In this document: piece by piece, positions 11,733 to 23,199 of the stretch
Position numbering within the stretch: position 1 is the first letter of the stretch
How the letters are laid out: each line of letters begins with the position of its first letter
DNA from: Strigops habroptila
Lineage: Eukaryota > Chordata > Aves > Psittaciformes > Psittacidae
Assembly: GCF_004027225.2 (NCBI RefSeq)
Contig: NC_044289.2
Span: 1 to 64,000, forward strand
DNA: 64,000 nt
Reading direction: 5' to 3'
Notes under the pieces: generated by a model
Database searches by the model: none
The model's input: only the letters and a program-made list of their open reading frames with translations
What the model was told of the DNA's origin: nothing
Made by a program: the position numbers and the translations under genes

Positions 11733-13161
11733 TGTCCTGGGTGCAGCAGGAGCAGTCATTTTTCTCCTTCCTAGCAGCTGGTGCAGTGCTGTGTTTGTTT
11801 TTGACTTTTCGAAGGCCTGAGAACAATGCTGATAACACACCGATGGTTTTAGTTGTTGCTAAGTAATGTTTACTCGGCTCAAGGACTTTTCAGTCTCATG
11901 CTCTGCCAGTGAGGAGGGGCACGGGAAGCCGGGAGGAAGCAGAGACAGGACACTTGACCCGAAGTAGCCAAAGGGGTATTCCATATTATTTTTAGCCTGG
12001 TGGGCCCATGACACCTCAGGCCATCAAGGCAGAGATGCAACACACAGATGGGCTTGTGATCAAGGGGTGCACTTAACAATGGACACTATTGCCCTGGTTA
12101 TTCACGAATATGAAACATGCTGCAATTAAGCAAGCCAAACGATTAAAGCCTCTCTGGTATGGAGGACGATGGCTGAAGTACAAATCCGGGGAGGCCTGGC
12201 ACATTGAGTATATCACACTCCCACCAACCCGCCAGGGCAAGTGCCATGTGCTTACCATGGTGGAAGCAACCACCAGATGCCTGGAGACATACGCTGTGCC
12301 CCACGCCACTGCCCAGAACACTCTCCTGGGTCTTGAGAAACAAATCTTGTGGTGACACAGCACCCCAGAGAGAATTGAGTCAGACAATGGGGCTCATTTC
12401 CAGAACAACCTCATAGACACTTGGGCCAAAGACCATGGCACTGAGTGGGAAACTGAACATGAGCCAGCAGTGTGCACTCACAACCCAGAAAGCCAACTGT
12501 ATCCTGGGCTGCATCAAAATAAGCGTGACCAGCAGGTCGAAGGAGGTGATCCTGCCCCTCTACTCTGCTCTCGTGAGACCTCACTTGGAGTACTGTGTAC
12601 AGTTCTGGTGTCCTCAACATAAAAAGGACATGGAGCTGTTGGAGCAAGTCCAGAGGAGGGCCACGAGGATGATAAGAGGGCTGGAGCGCCTCCCGTATGA
12701 AGACAGGCTGAGACAGTTGGGGCTGTTCAGCCTGGAGAAGAGAAGCTGTGTGGAGACCTCATAGCAGCCTTCCAGTATCTGAAGGGGGCCTACAAGTGTG
12801 CTGGAGAGGGACTCTTCATTAGGGACTGTAGCGGTAGGACAAGGGGTAACGGGTCCAAACTTACACAGGGGAAGTTTAGATTAGATATAAGGAAGAAGTT
12901 CTTCACTGTGAAGGTGGTGAGGCACTGGAATGGGTTGCCCAAGGAAGCTGTAAATGCTCCATCCCTGACGGTGTTCAAGGCCAGGCTGGATGGGGCCTTG
13001 GGCGACATGGTTTAGTGTGAGGTGTCCCTGCCCATAGCGGGCAGGTTGGAACTAGGTGATCTTAAGGTCCTCTCCAACCCTAACTATTCTCTGATTCTAA
13101 GGGGAGGAGTGAGCGAGCGGCTGCATAGTCCTGAGTTACTGGCTGGGCTAAAACCATGACA
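11733..13161 (+). mobile_element. Broken ERV (LTR piece, integrase piece, LTR tail) holding a CR1
   Basis: Parts in order: LTR 5' portion 11733-11986; internal region 11987-12448 with recognisable retroviral integrase core sequence; a CR1 at 12449-13101; and an LTR 3' end at 13102-13161 closing in GGGCTAAAACCATGACA. The element is fragmentary, with most internal genes absent and several breaks. It is an old fossil. The short internal motif TAGCCTGGTGGGCCCATGAC recurs, reversed, beside the LTR at 19807, so both derive from one family. Confidence 0.65.
12449..13101 (+). mobile_element. CR1 LINE, ORF2 C-terminal part and 3' UTR
   Basis: One of the longer CR1 copies here. It encodes the reverse transcriptase protein's tail ([14 protein letters not shown], then [18 protein letters not shown]). 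The 3' UTR follows and ends near CTATTCTCTGATTCTAAG. It lies inside the ERV remains above. Confidence 0.9.
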
Positions 13162-14063
13162 AGGACACAACTGATCTTGTTTCAAAGCCTGGAGGCCTCT
13201 CGGATGTCAGTCAATGCCTACGGAAATGAAAGTCTATCTACAAATATACACACACATTTCCAACAGCTCAATCACTTGAGTACTTTTAAGAAAGGCCAAT
13301 GTTTTCCCACCAGGACTGAATGGGAATTTCCAGAAAGTGCACTAATGGCAGGAGAAGAAATCTTGATCTTCCCCTGTACTTGTATTACCCTCACTCTGTC
13401 TTCCTTGTCATTAAGGTTTTTCCACCTCTCCTGATCAAATGGCCATGTCGAGGACATCTTTCCAGCAGACTAGCTGGACATGTGCCCTTCCCATTGCTCT
13501 CAGGTTTCCTCCTCCAATTGCTCTTTGGTCATTCAGATCCTCTCAACTCTCTGGTTTCTGCTTTGAGCTGCAGGGAGTTAGAAACTTGCCCCTTCTTTCA
13601 GAAGTCTGATTAACTCTTTGGTCAACACCTTAATTGTGTTTATGATGTCTCTCCTTTCGTAACTCATTTCGTCTCTCATTTGGAAACTGGTCTATGCAAA
13701 TCCCTTGTGCAAAGTGGATCACGTTAGATGCTGCTTGGACTCATCATAGAGTTTAGGAGGTTTAAAGCTCATTAGATTATACAGTGTGTAACTTGTGTTT
13801 GTGGGCACTGCAGAGAAAGCTTCTCTGTGGCTGGTGCAGCCCAGTTCCCCAAGGAAAGCAGGAGGGAGCTGGTGTAAAGGAGCTGCCCCATCCAGCTGCA
13901 GAGCTCAGGGGAGGAGCCGCATGTGAGGAAAAGCGCTGCGAGTCGCAGGGGCCGCTGAGGGCACAGTCCCCGCCCCCCCGGAACACGCTGTGGCCGGTGG
14001 TGGGGACCGGGCGGGCGGAGGCGGGTCCCGGCGCTGCCACATTTGTTTGTTCTGTGGGTTTTG
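13162..14063. other. No gene seen
   Basis: AT-richer sequence to about 13790, then GC-rich sequence leading into the CA array. No exon is supported. Confidence 0.4.
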
Positions 14064-14343
14064 TGGGTGCACACGCGCGCGCACACACGAACGCACGGAC
14101 ACACACACGCACACACACACGTGCACGCACAGAGACACACGCACACAGGCATGCGCACACAGACGTACATGCACGCACACGCATGCACACGCACACGCAT
14201 GCACACACACACGCATGTGCACATACATACATGAACATACACGCACAGGCACGCACACATACACACGCATGTGCACACACACGTGTGCACACAGACGCAC
14301 ACATGCACAATGCACATGCACACGAAACACATGCACACAAACA
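14064..14343. repeat. Imperfect (CA)n/(CG CA) alternating purine-pyrimidine array
   Basis: About 280 bases of ACAC, GCAC and GCATGC steps, nearly unbroken alternation of purine and pyrimidine. Long His/Thr or Cys/Val ORFs across it come from the repeat and are not genes. A longer relative lies at 45940-46500. Confidence 0.9.
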
Positions 14344-14563
14344 CTGCGACTGGGGGGGTCTGTCGGTCCAGGGGCCTCTCGGGGGGTTCTGTGCGCCCCC
14401 GCAGACAGACATGAGCTGGGGAATGGGGAGACCGAGACCGAGACCAGAACCCGAGAGAGAAGGGGAAGGAGAATATAAAAAGAAACGGGGTGCGTGCATG
14501 TTCCTTTACACAGAAGCCTTCCCACTGAACCAGGCCGGTGGGCGATTGCTGTGGAGGGAGGGC

Positions 14564-14740
14564 GATAGATAGATAGATAGATAGATAGATACATACATAC
14601 ATACATACATTCATAGATACATAGATACATACATAGACACATAGATACATACATACATAGATACACACACAGATACATAGATACATACATACATACATAA
14701 ATACACAGATACATAGATACATAGATAAAAAAATGAATGA
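14564..14740. repeat. GATA / CATA tetranucleotide array
   Basis: Starts as pure GATA units, becomes CATA and degenerate ACAC/GATA mixtures, then an A-rich stretch with GAATGAATAAA units to about 14780. Confidence 0.92.
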
Positions 14741-14879
14741 ATAAAAAAATAAAAAAAATAAAAAGAAAAAGCTTAAAAAACCCCAAAACCGGATTCAGTA
14801 AAAAGAAAGAACTGGATGAAGGAATAAAAGGATGAATTCACGAATGCATGAATCCATGAAGGAATAATTCACCAACTCG

Positions 14880-15559
14880 TTAACGAAGTGATTGGGTGGA
14901 CAGATGCGGCGCAGACATAAATGCGTGGGGGGTGGGGGGGAGCAAGGGGCCGGAGGCCGGCTCGAGGCCACAGAACGGTGAGGCAGGTCCCGGGATAAAA
15001 AGAAGCAGAGGCCGGTCAACCACCGTCACCATCCCCACCCCTCACCCCCCAGAGCGAGCCGGGGGAGGCCGGGTCTGCCCGAAGGCACGGGGCAGGGGCA
15101 AAGGAGACGGCCGCTGCCGCGCCCGGGCTGCCAGGTCTGCCCCTGAGCACTGGGGCCCGGAGGCAGCGGGGGGGGAGGCGGCACCACGGCTCTGCGGGAG
15201 CTCTGCCTGCAGGGGAGGGGGGTCACGCCTTGGACCCCCGGCCCTGAGGGCAGAGCTGTGCTGGCTGCGAGAGGAGCCAAGGGGGCTTGCTCAGAGGAAG
15301 GGCTCTGCATGCAAGGGCTCACATGGGTAGTTCTGAATTCTCCCTGCCACAGCACTTCTGGGTTTAGTTTTCTCCGTTCCCAGATCATATCCCTGCTCCC
15401 TGGAGATTTTCCTGCTGGGAGGTGTTTCCCCGTCCCATATCTTTCCCTGTGAGTGCTCACAGACTTCATGTGAACCTCTCTGCACTCACCTTGGTCCTCC
15501 AGAAACCTGCCTGTTTATGGGAACTGCCTGGACACTGTTCCTCTTTGCAGGTGGATAAG
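14880..15559. other. GC-rich segment without recognised gene
   Basis: CpG-containing and GC-rich around 14920-15250, then ordinary sequence. ORFs of 140-150 codons exist in both directions but show no family features. A weak CpG-island reading is possible. Confidence 0.35.
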
Positions 15560-16670
15560 GGTCGGCTAGATGAAGCCTGATGGATGATGCTGGTGCTGTC
15601 CATAGGCAGAAGAGTGGCTGAAGGCACTTCAGGATGCTCATATCAGACCTACTGGTCACCCAAAGTTCCACCTCAGGAGTCTCAGAGACTTGTTCAAGCA
15701 TGAGAGCTCTTTTTCATTTCTACCCCCAAATTCATCACAAATAGGAAACTGAGAACACAGGCTCAGAAAATCTCCCTGCCTTGAGCTTCCCCTTGGAAAT
15801 GTCCTGGGCTGACCTGGAGCTGTGAGTAACCCTGACCCACACAGCACCCTCTCTACAGCAGCAGTGCCCTTTGGCTGCGCTGCTGGGGTCAATCCTTCCT
15901 CCCCCAGCTTCTCCCCCAGCGCCGTGGGGAGCTCCCGGGCAGGCTGAGTGCTGACCCTGGCAGGCGGCAGAGTCCCTGCCCCGGCACACAGCCCCTGGGG
16001 TGCAGGGACCCTGCTCGCAAGGACAGCGCTGGGCACCCCTGGCTGCACACCCACATTCACACCCTGCTGCCAGCCCTGGGGCAAGGGACCTGTCTTGTCC
16101 TGGCCCTCGCATGGTGCAGAGGGAAGCCCTGCTCTGGAGCACATCCTCCTCCTTATCTACAGGGAGAAACTAAAAGAGTCCTCCTGACAGATCCCATGCA
16201 CTCTCCGAGGCAGCAGCTTGAGGAGATCCCTCCAGGAACTGCAGCTGCACTGCCCTGCACACAGAGCCTTACCTCACACAGGGCTGGGAAGGTTTCTCCC
16301 GCAGGAGCTCTCAGCATCCTCCACTGCCAAGCGCCTTTAAGCTCTCTGAGGCTCGCAGGTCTGCCCTCGGTGCCTGCAGGCAGTGCCCCAGCCCTGCTCC
16401 TGCCCAGAGCTGTCTCTCTGCAGCGCTGCCTGCTTGCCAGCATCTCTCTGTGTCCCAGAAGCCCGGCCCAGCTCAGCAACAGAGGCCCAGCCCAAGGTGG
16501 CACTGCCTCTGCCCCTCTGGGCTCCCTCCAGGGCTCCCTGGGGCTCCAGGGGAACAGCATGGGGAACAGCATGGGAAACAGCCTGAAGCAAGCACTGGTG
16601 TTCTCTCCCTCAGCTGGGAGACACACTGCCTTCCTGCAGTGTCATTTCTCTGCTGGGAGACAGAGTTACA
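15560..16670 (-). repeat. OR upstream cassette, inverted orphan copy
   Basis: Reverse complement of sequences upstream of two ORs. 16130-16660 matches 49205-49750, and 15650-15780 with parts of 16300-16600 match 60090-60700. No OR coding sequence lies at the expected minus-strand position below 15560, so the cassette is here without its gene. Confidence 0.7.
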
Positions 16671-16689
16671 GTTAAAAATCTACTTTTCT

Positions 16690-16815
16690 TAGAATCATGG
16701 GATCTTTTAGTTTGGAAAAGACCCTTGAGAACATGGAGTCCAACCACTGACCTGTCACTAGCAAGTCCGCACATTAACCATGAGAACATCCCTGGTGGGA
16801 TACCCTGTCTGGATG
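16690..16815 (-). mobile_element. CR1-like 3' fragment
   Basis: AGAATCATGGGATCTTTTAG followed by TTGGAAAAGACCCTTGAGAA and GTCCAACCACTGACCTGTC. This is a diverged, older CR1 tail. Confidence 0.65.
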
Positions 16816-17792
16816 GTCACCAGCAGCAACTGGGACTTTAAGTGGTATTTTACATCTTACCATAATTTCACTAATTTGTATTCCGTTTGTTGTTAACCAT
16901 TCTGCTACACATTAGAGCATGGAAATCAGCTGGACAAGTTATGTTATTGCAGAAATCTCCTCGTATAGATAATGGTACTTCAACACATTTAACAAACTCT
17001 TAACAATTGAGTAAACCAAACAAAAATGTCCCTTTATATCTTTAATAACTGAATTTATAACTGAAATTTATAACTGGAATTCAGCACTACTCTGTTTGTA
17101 GGCACAGAGGCAAGAGGTGACCACACCACTCTCTGAGAAAGATGGATCGGCTTTAGTCATGGGGTGGATCGTGCTGGTGCATCCCCCCCTTTCCTGGAGC
17201 CCTCTGCTTCCCCAGGAATTCCTGTTAGGCCCCAGCCTTTGCACAGTGCAAGGAGTTGGGTGCTGGGTGCTCCCTGGCTGCACCAGGAGCTCTGGTTGCC
17301 TGGCGAAGGTGGGGAGCAGCACACAGAGATCAGGAAAGTTGGATACTCCCTGATCATACCAGGAGCTCTTTCGGGATCATCAGGCGTTCCCTGCCAACCT
17401 GGAACAGAACTGTTGTGCAACTGGGGCAACCGACACAGAATTGAGGCCAGGATGAAAACTGGCTGATGACTAAAGCCCATCATCTGGCGACCCTAGAAAT
17501 GGCGGTCCCAAGAGAGAGACCCTTTGAGCTCTCCTGGACCCCAGCGGGCTGTGACCGGTATCTCCCTCAGAGTGGGACACCTCTGAGAGCCCCTAAACTC
17601 TCCATTTAGGAAATAGGGGGATCATCTGCCTGGGCTGTTCCTGCTGCTCACTGACACTCAGCCCTTCGCCCACTGCCAAAGCTGATGTGAGTATTGTGCT
17701 CTGCTTTTACTTTTCACTGCCCCGAGGGCAACTTTAACATAGGTGTGCATCTAGATGTGTCTATAGCCATCTAGCTCCAGCTCAGTGTGTTG
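16816..17792. other. No gene seen; possible retroviral leader
   Basis: AT-rich to 17090, then mixed. Only short ORFs. The sequence around CATCATCTGGCGACCC (17480-17495) has a loose look of an LTR end followed by a primer-binding site. I could not support it. Confidence 0.3.
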
Positions 17793-18275
17793 TGTCAGGT
17801 TAGATATTCATTTGCAAGTGTGTGTATATTAGCTTCAGTGATCAAGTGTTGTTAGAAATCCTGTGATTCATTTGACGAATGCAAACTGCTGCTACCTGAC
17901 ATTTGTGACCCTTTAGATGAATACCAGGTCTGAGACTAAGATGGGGTCCAGCCGCACCCAGACTCCTCTCGGAGAGGGAGTTTAGAAAGCAAAGGGGTCC
18001 AATCTGAACCTCGTGACTCAACGGGAGGGTCTCCCTTATTCCTTTGTGTTTGCAGTTTCTATACACATGATTTCAGTTCAATACTATATAAATCACTTGA
18101 ACCCAGTCCTGTATAAATCGCTGCCAAGTCTGACACAATCTCTTTTTGTAGGTGGTGGAGTGGGGCCTCGCCACCAAATCCTGTTGAATCCTGCTTTTGT
18201 AAATTCACATTAAAATCACTTTTGCTAGTACCTGTGCCAGTGATTCTTTTAGCAATCCTAAACGGTTTCACGACA
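17793..18275 (+). mobile_element. Candidate solo LTR, other family
   Basis: Starts TGTCAGG and ends ACGACA. Two TATA-like boxes (CTATATAAATC near 18089, GTATAAATCG near 18110) precede an ATTAAA signal near 18209, the spacing expected of U3/R/U5. No coding content. No clear target duplication was seen. Confidence 0.45.
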
Positions 18276-18335
18276 GGCATCCAGAACTTCTCTGGGAAAC
18301 ATGTTCCAGTGTCTCACCACCCTCACAGGAAAGAA
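18276..18335 (-). mobile_element. Short CR1 fragment
   Basis: GTTCCAGTGTCTCACCACCC TCACAGG-type block only, about 60 bases. Confidence 0.5.
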
Positions 18336-18604
18336 GAGCACGCACCCCAGCCCTGACTCTGCACAGGGCAGCAAGGGGTGCTGCTCTTCGCTACAGCCCA
18401 GCTGGGCTGAACTGAGCCAATGCTTACACAGAAACCTGCCCTTTTCCCAGATGGGCTCTACAGGCCACAGGATTCTCCAGAAGTACCAGCCCATCTGGTC
18501 TGGGACATGGGGCGTCCCCGTCCCCATGGGGCACATAAGAGGGGTTCTGTGTTTGACTCTGCTTTATTGATTTCTGCAAAAGAGTTTTTTATGGGTGTGT
18601 TCTG

Positions 18605-19243
18605 TTGACGCCCTGTTCCATTGCCCAGGTTGGGCTGTGACCCCTCGCATGCTCCCTTCACAGGAAGAGCAGCCTGTGAGGGACCTCCCCGAGCCGGCTG
18701 GGCAGAGGCTGGTCCCCCCGCGGCGAGTCCCGGAGCACCCCTGGGTGCCCAGTGGCCATGGGCACGATGCTGCCGCCATCACAAAGCCGTGGCGGTCGCT
18801 GTGGAGACGCCCATTGTGACGGGGGCCCCCCCGGTGAGCGTGGGCTATTTAAGGAGCGAGAGCCCTGCAGGAACCAGTGCAGAGGAGACCCCTCCCTGGG
18901 GAGGCTGCATCTCCCCTGGCTGCCCTGCGCATCCAGGTACGTGTTCTTTGACTTTTCAATCCTGCTTTAGTGTTCGCTTGAAACACGTTGTGGGTGCGTG
19001 CTCTAAAGGGAGGAGAAGCTGTCAGGAGATGTGCTGGTGCCATCCCAGCTGGAGGAGCAGGGGAGAGGTGAGGAGGAGGCCCTGGGCTTGTTGATGTGCT
19101 TGGAGCTCAGCTCTGGCTGCAGAGGTGCTGGGGGCGAAGCAGGAGCCTTGTGTGTGCAGGAGCTGCTGGTGTGAGAGGTGCTGAGAAGGTGTGAGGGCAG
19201 GAGCAGCCCCTGGGCAGTGCAGCTGCTGGTGCTGTCACTGGGA
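18605..19243 (+). repeat. Duplicated promoter/first-exon unit, copy 1
   Basis: About 640 bases repeated directly at 34617-35268 with only scattered differences, and in part inverted at 10965-11130. It contains the promoter and exon described next. The two copies diverge abruptly after CTGTCACTGGGAGC. Confidence 0.85.
18846..18936 (+). promoter_or_regulatory. TATA-like box, probable first exon and splice donor
   Basis: CTATTTAAGG lies at 18845-18854. About 30 bases downstream begins a stretch rich in AG, ending ATCCAG|GTACGT with the donor at 18937. Upstream, CCATTGTGACG (18811-18821) joins an inverted CCAAT to a TGACG half site. This is the layout of a regulated TATA promoter with a short non-coding first exon. 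No coding exon joined to it could be identified. Confidence 0.5.
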
Positions 19244-19806
19244 GCCCTGTGCTGGGCATTCCAGAAAGCACCATGTGCCGAGCATTCCAGAAGGCTTCCA
19301 TTGGGTTCCAGCAATGGAAGCCCTCCAGGCTCTGTGGAAGGCAGCAGTGTCCCTCATTGACTAAGGCAAAGCCCGCAGATGCCCACCAGGAATTCTGGCA
19401 GACAAGAGGGGAACGTTGGGGCTCCAGCAAAGTCCTGGGAAGAGCATTGGCCATTGTGTAAGGAGGAGGAGGCCCTGGCAGGTACCGCCAATGCCTGCAA
19501 ACACCCGCCAGGCATTCCAGAAGGTGGGAAGGAGCTGGTGGGCTCTGGCCACCCCTGCGCAATCCTGACTGCGGCAATGCCCGCGGGAGCCCCTGTGCTC
19601 CCACAGCAACAGTGCCAGGACAGGAGCTGTTGCTGGGCCTCCCCTGCCCTTGGCAAGCACTGCCCCAGCCCCAGCAACACTCGGGAGCTGCGCTTCCTCA
19701 GCCAAATAATGCTGCTTCCAGCTCCGTGCCCATCCAAAGAGCCGAGCTCCAAGAGTGCAAACGTCCAGCCCCTGCTGCCACAGCAAAGGGGCCAGGACAG
19801 GGTCAG
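19244..19806. other. Imperfect tandem repeats, no gene
   Basis: Contains loosely repeated units with GGCATTCCAGAAGG and CCAGGAATTCTGGCAG. ORFs are present but unsupported. Confidence 0.45.
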
Positions 19807-20165
19807 TGTTTAAAGCCAGCCGGGAACTCAGCACCAGCAGCCGCTCGCTCAGCACCCGGGTGGGATGGGGAGGAGAATGGGAACAATGTAAAACCAGCGG
19901 GTGGAGATGAGAACAGGTCAGGAACTGAAATCAAGTACAATGTAATATTAGTATTCTTGTGATTAATATTAATGGAAACAACAAGGGGAGAGATATGGAA
20001 CCAAAAGGGGAAAGAAAACACCAATAGCCAGCAGTGATGCCCAATACAATTGCTCAGCACCCGCTGAGCGACACCCAGCCCGACTCGAGCAGCGACCCGT
20101 CCCTTCTGGGTGACTCCCCCCAGTTTCTATGGCCTGAGGTGTCATGTGCCCACCGGGCTGAAAAG
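19807..20165 (-). mobile_element. ERV LTR with a short internal piece
   Basis: Reversed LTR of the 62422 class, starting TGTTTAAAGCC, to about 20130. It is followed by GGCCTGAGGTGTCATG, the same internal motif as near 12000 in reverse. Fragmentary and old. Confidence 0.6.
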
Positions 20166-20265
20166 CATCTATATTAGAGTCTATAATTTAGAATAGTAAT
20201 ATAGATATATAAACATTTCTATTATTATAATAATAATTATATTATAACTTATTGTAAAAAGAAGT

Positions 20266-20335
20266 GAGGGTTAGAGTTAGGGTCAGGAACAGGGGTTTCA
20301 GTCAGGGATAGGGTTTAGGGTTAGGGGTTAAGGTT
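20266..20335. repeat. Degenerate telomere-like TTAGGG tract
   Basis: GAGGGTTAGAGTTAGGGTCA at the start, then GGGTTTAGGGTTAGGGGTTA near 20310. About seven TTAGGG-like units with variants in 70 bases. It reads as interstitial telomeric or subtelomeric repeat. Confidence 0.65.
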
Positions 20336-20524
20336 TGATATAGGCCATGGCATCATGGCAGGGAATGGATGAGGACATGACGTGTTTGGGGGATCCCAGT
20401 GGTGTTTTGGGGGCTCTGGGGATATTTTAGGGTGCCCATCGGGTGTTGTGGGGGTGGTTTGGGGTTTTCTGAGGTGTTTCAGGGGTGTTTCTTGGTCTTA
20501 TGGGGGTGGTTTAGAGTGGTCCAC

Positions 20525-20905
20525 AAGAGCAGGTTGCTCCAAGCCCCTGTGTCCAACCTGGCCTTGAACACTGCCAGGGATGGGGCAGCCACAGCTTCTC
20601 TGGGCACCCTGGGCCAGTGTCCCACCACCCTCACAGGGAAGAATTCCTTCCTAATGTCTGAACTGAATCCCCCCTCTTTCAGCTTAAAGCCATCCCCCCT
20701 TGTCCTGTCACTGCACACCCTTGTAAAAAGCCCATCTCCAGATTTCTTGTAGGCCCTGTTTAGGCATGGGCTTAGTAAGGTCTCCCTGGAGCCTTCTCTT
20801 CTCCAGGCTGAACAACCCCAGCTCTCTCAGCCTGTCTTCATTGGAGACATGCTCCAGCCCTTGGAGCATCTTTGTGGCCCTTCATAAGCCCCATCACTGT
20901 AGGAT
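20525..20905 (-). mobile_element. CR1 LINE 3' end
   Basis: Same subfamily as 3432-3745 (GGTTGCTCCAAGCCCCTGTG). It continues through the ORF2 tail to TTCATTGGAGACATGCTCCA. Confidence 0.88.
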
Positions 20906-21360
20906 CACAAGAGAACAGAGATTGGAAGGGACCCCAGGAGGTCTCAAGTCCAACCTGTCAGAAACAGGGTCAGAGCAAGTGGTTCAAGGCTTGATTCAGT
21001 CAGACCTGGAAAACCCCAAGGCCAGAGACTGCACAGCCTCTCTGGGTGACCTGATGCAGCACTTGCCTGAGCCTATGGGAACAAGGTTTCCTTCTGTCCT
21101 GGCTGAACCTCTCCTCTGTCACTATCCCCCATTGCCTTTTGTCCTCCCACCAGGCACCATGGTGAGGAGCCTGGCTCTGGATTCTCCATGTCCTCCTTGC
21201 CGGTACAGGCAGCCAGTCCCCGACAGCCTTCCCTTCCCAAGATCTCAGGTCCCCATCAGCCTTCCCTTCTCTGGGCTGGACAAGCCCAGCTCCCCCAGCC
21301 TCTCCCCACAGGCAACGTGCTCCAGTCCCTGCCTGTCCTGAGGGCCCGTTGCTAAACCCA
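20906..21360 (-). mobile_element. Second CR1 of another subfamily
   Basis: AGATTGGAAGGGACCCCAGG opens a diverged CR1 tail. CAGCCTCTCTGGGTGACCTG and CTCCCCAGCCTCTCCCCAC-like blocks follow. It abuts the previous CR1 head to tail. Confidence 0.65.
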
Positions 21361-22015
21361 CTCCTGCTTGCCAATAGCGTTCCTGAATTGGGGATCTGAA
21401 ACCTGGATGGAGTATTCCAGAGCATCCCTTCCCTTGTTCTCCTGCCGTGCTCCTGGTCATACAGCCCGGGATGCTGCTGTCCTGCCTTGCTGCCAGGGCA
21501 CACGCTGCCTCCTGTGCAGCTCCTGCCCACCCAGACCTTTGCCATGGGCTGCTCCCAGCCAGGCAGCCCCAGCCTGTGCCAGTGCAGGTGAGTCCCCTGC
21601 AGGGACACCTGTGTCCCCTGCTCTCCTCCCCAGGACACCCTGAGAGAGAGCTCTGCAGCCCCCCCATGCCATCCCATCTCCCCACACCAGCACAACAGCC
21701 CTGGCCCTTGGGCTCCTCAAGAGCTCTTCCTGCTCCAGGCACAGAGCAGCCATCCCAGAGCTGGAGCAGCCAGAAAGCTGATTTCATTCCCCTTCATTCC
21801 TGCCATGTGAGGACATATCACAGAGAAGAAGTTGCTGCACGATCATTTATTGTGCTTAAATTGTGAGACCCCCACTGACACAAAGTCTGTGGGTCAGACA
21901 AGCTGGATGGATACTGAAGTAGAAGGGAATGAAAAGTGACATTTCTATGAAGACAAGAACATCGTAAATTTAAATAGAAAAACAAATGTAAAGCAGCAAA
22001 GACAGACGTGGCCTG
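21361..22015 (-). other. OR-B 3' flank with poly(A) signal
   Basis: Minus-strand counterpart of the flank after the other ORs. The reversed poly(A) signal TTTATT is at 21846-21851, and the shared block GGAGAGCAGGGGACACAGGTG is present in reverse. Confidence 0.65.
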
Positions 22016-22683
22016 TCATGACCTACACTGGGAGCCCTTTGCAGAGGAAAGCAGGCAGTGTATGGCTGCTGAAACACACCCAGTCACAAGCTTCCTCATA
22101 GCATCCTTGAGGTCCTGGTTCCTCAGGCTGTAGATGAGGGGGTTCACTGCTGGAGGCACCACCGAGTACAGCACTGCTAGGGGCAGGTCCAGGGATGGGG
22201 AGGACATGGAGGGGGGCTTCAGGTAGGCAAAGATGCCAGTGCTGATAAACAGAGAGACCACGGCCAGGTGGGGGAGGCACGTGGAAAAGGCTTTGTGGCG
22301 TCCCTGCTCAGAGGGGATCCTCAGCACGGCCCTGAAGATCTGCACATAGGACCCCACAATGAAAACAAAACAGCCAAGTGCTAAACAGAAACCAGCCACA
22401 AGAAGCCCAACTTCCCTGAGGTAGGAATGTGAGCAGGAGAGCTTGAGGAGCTGGGGGATTTCACAGAAGAACTGCTCCACAGCATTGCCTCAGCAGAGGG
22501 GTAGTGAAAAGGTATTGGCTGTGTGCAGCAGAGCATTGAGAAACCCAGTGCCCCAGGCAGCTGCTGCCATGTGGGCACAAGCTCTGCTGCCCAGGAGGGT
22601 CCCGTAGTGCAGGGGCTTGCAGATGGCCACGTAGCGGTCGTAGGACATGATGGTGAAAAGATGAAACTCAGCTAAGAGAAAAA
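22016..22683 (-). pseudogene. OR14-like olfactory receptor, 5'-truncated with one stop (OR-B)
   Basis: Minus-strand OR remnant covering the end of TM3 to the C terminus. It starts at AEFHLFTIMSYDRYVAIC and has TM6/7 motifs KAFSTCLPHL and NPLIYSLRNQ, ending CRS at TGA 22018-22016. The first 105 or so codons are missing. A CR1 begins at 22684 exactly where OR homology stops, and nothing OR-like reappears beyond it. The Arg codon of LPLCRGN is TGA here, a CpG-to-TpG change. Otherwise the frame holds. Its 3' flank matches the other OR units, so it arose by duplication and was later cut. Confidence 0.87.
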
Positions 22684-23190
22684 ACTCATAGAATCATCGA
22701 ATCATGTTAGAATCATAGAATCATAGAACAGTTAGGTTTGGAAAGGACCTTAAGATCATCTGCTTCCAACCCCCCTGCCATGGGCAGGGACACCTCACAC
22801 TAAACCATGTCGCCCAAGGCTCTGTCCAACCTGGCCTTGAACACCACTGGGGATGGAGCATTCACAACTTCCTTGGGCAACCCATTCCAGCGCCTCACCA
22901 CCCTCACAGTCAAGAACTTCTTCCTTATATCTAACCTAAACTTCCTCTGTTTAAGTTTGAACCCGTTACCCCTTGTCCTACCACTACAGTCCCCAATGAA
23001 GAGTCCCTCCCCAGCATCCTTGTAGCCCCCTTCAGATACTGGAAGGCTGCTATGAGGTCTCCACACAGCTTCTCTTCTCCAGGCTGAACAGCCTCAACTT
23101 TCTCAGCCTTTCTTCATACAGTAGGTGCTCCAGCCTCCTTATCATCCTCATGACCCTCCTCTGGAGTTGCTCCAAAGTTTCATGTACTTT
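22684..23190 (-). mobile_element. CR1 LINE inserted in OR-B
   Basis: CATAGAATCATCGAATCATG at its 3' tail, the 3' UTR with CCATGGGCAGGGACACCTCA, then the ORF2 tail to about 23190 (CTCCAGCCTCCTTATCATCC). It disrupts the receptor. Confidence 0.9.
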
Positions 23191-23199
23191 TTATGTTGA

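Noticed and set aside
13772-14786. ORFs of 240-316 codons rich in Cys/Val/His
   Set aside because: They are translations of CA/GATA microsatellites.
17480-17500. Possible retroviral primer-binding site
   Set aside because: TGGCGACCC follows CATC, but no LTR ending there could be defined.
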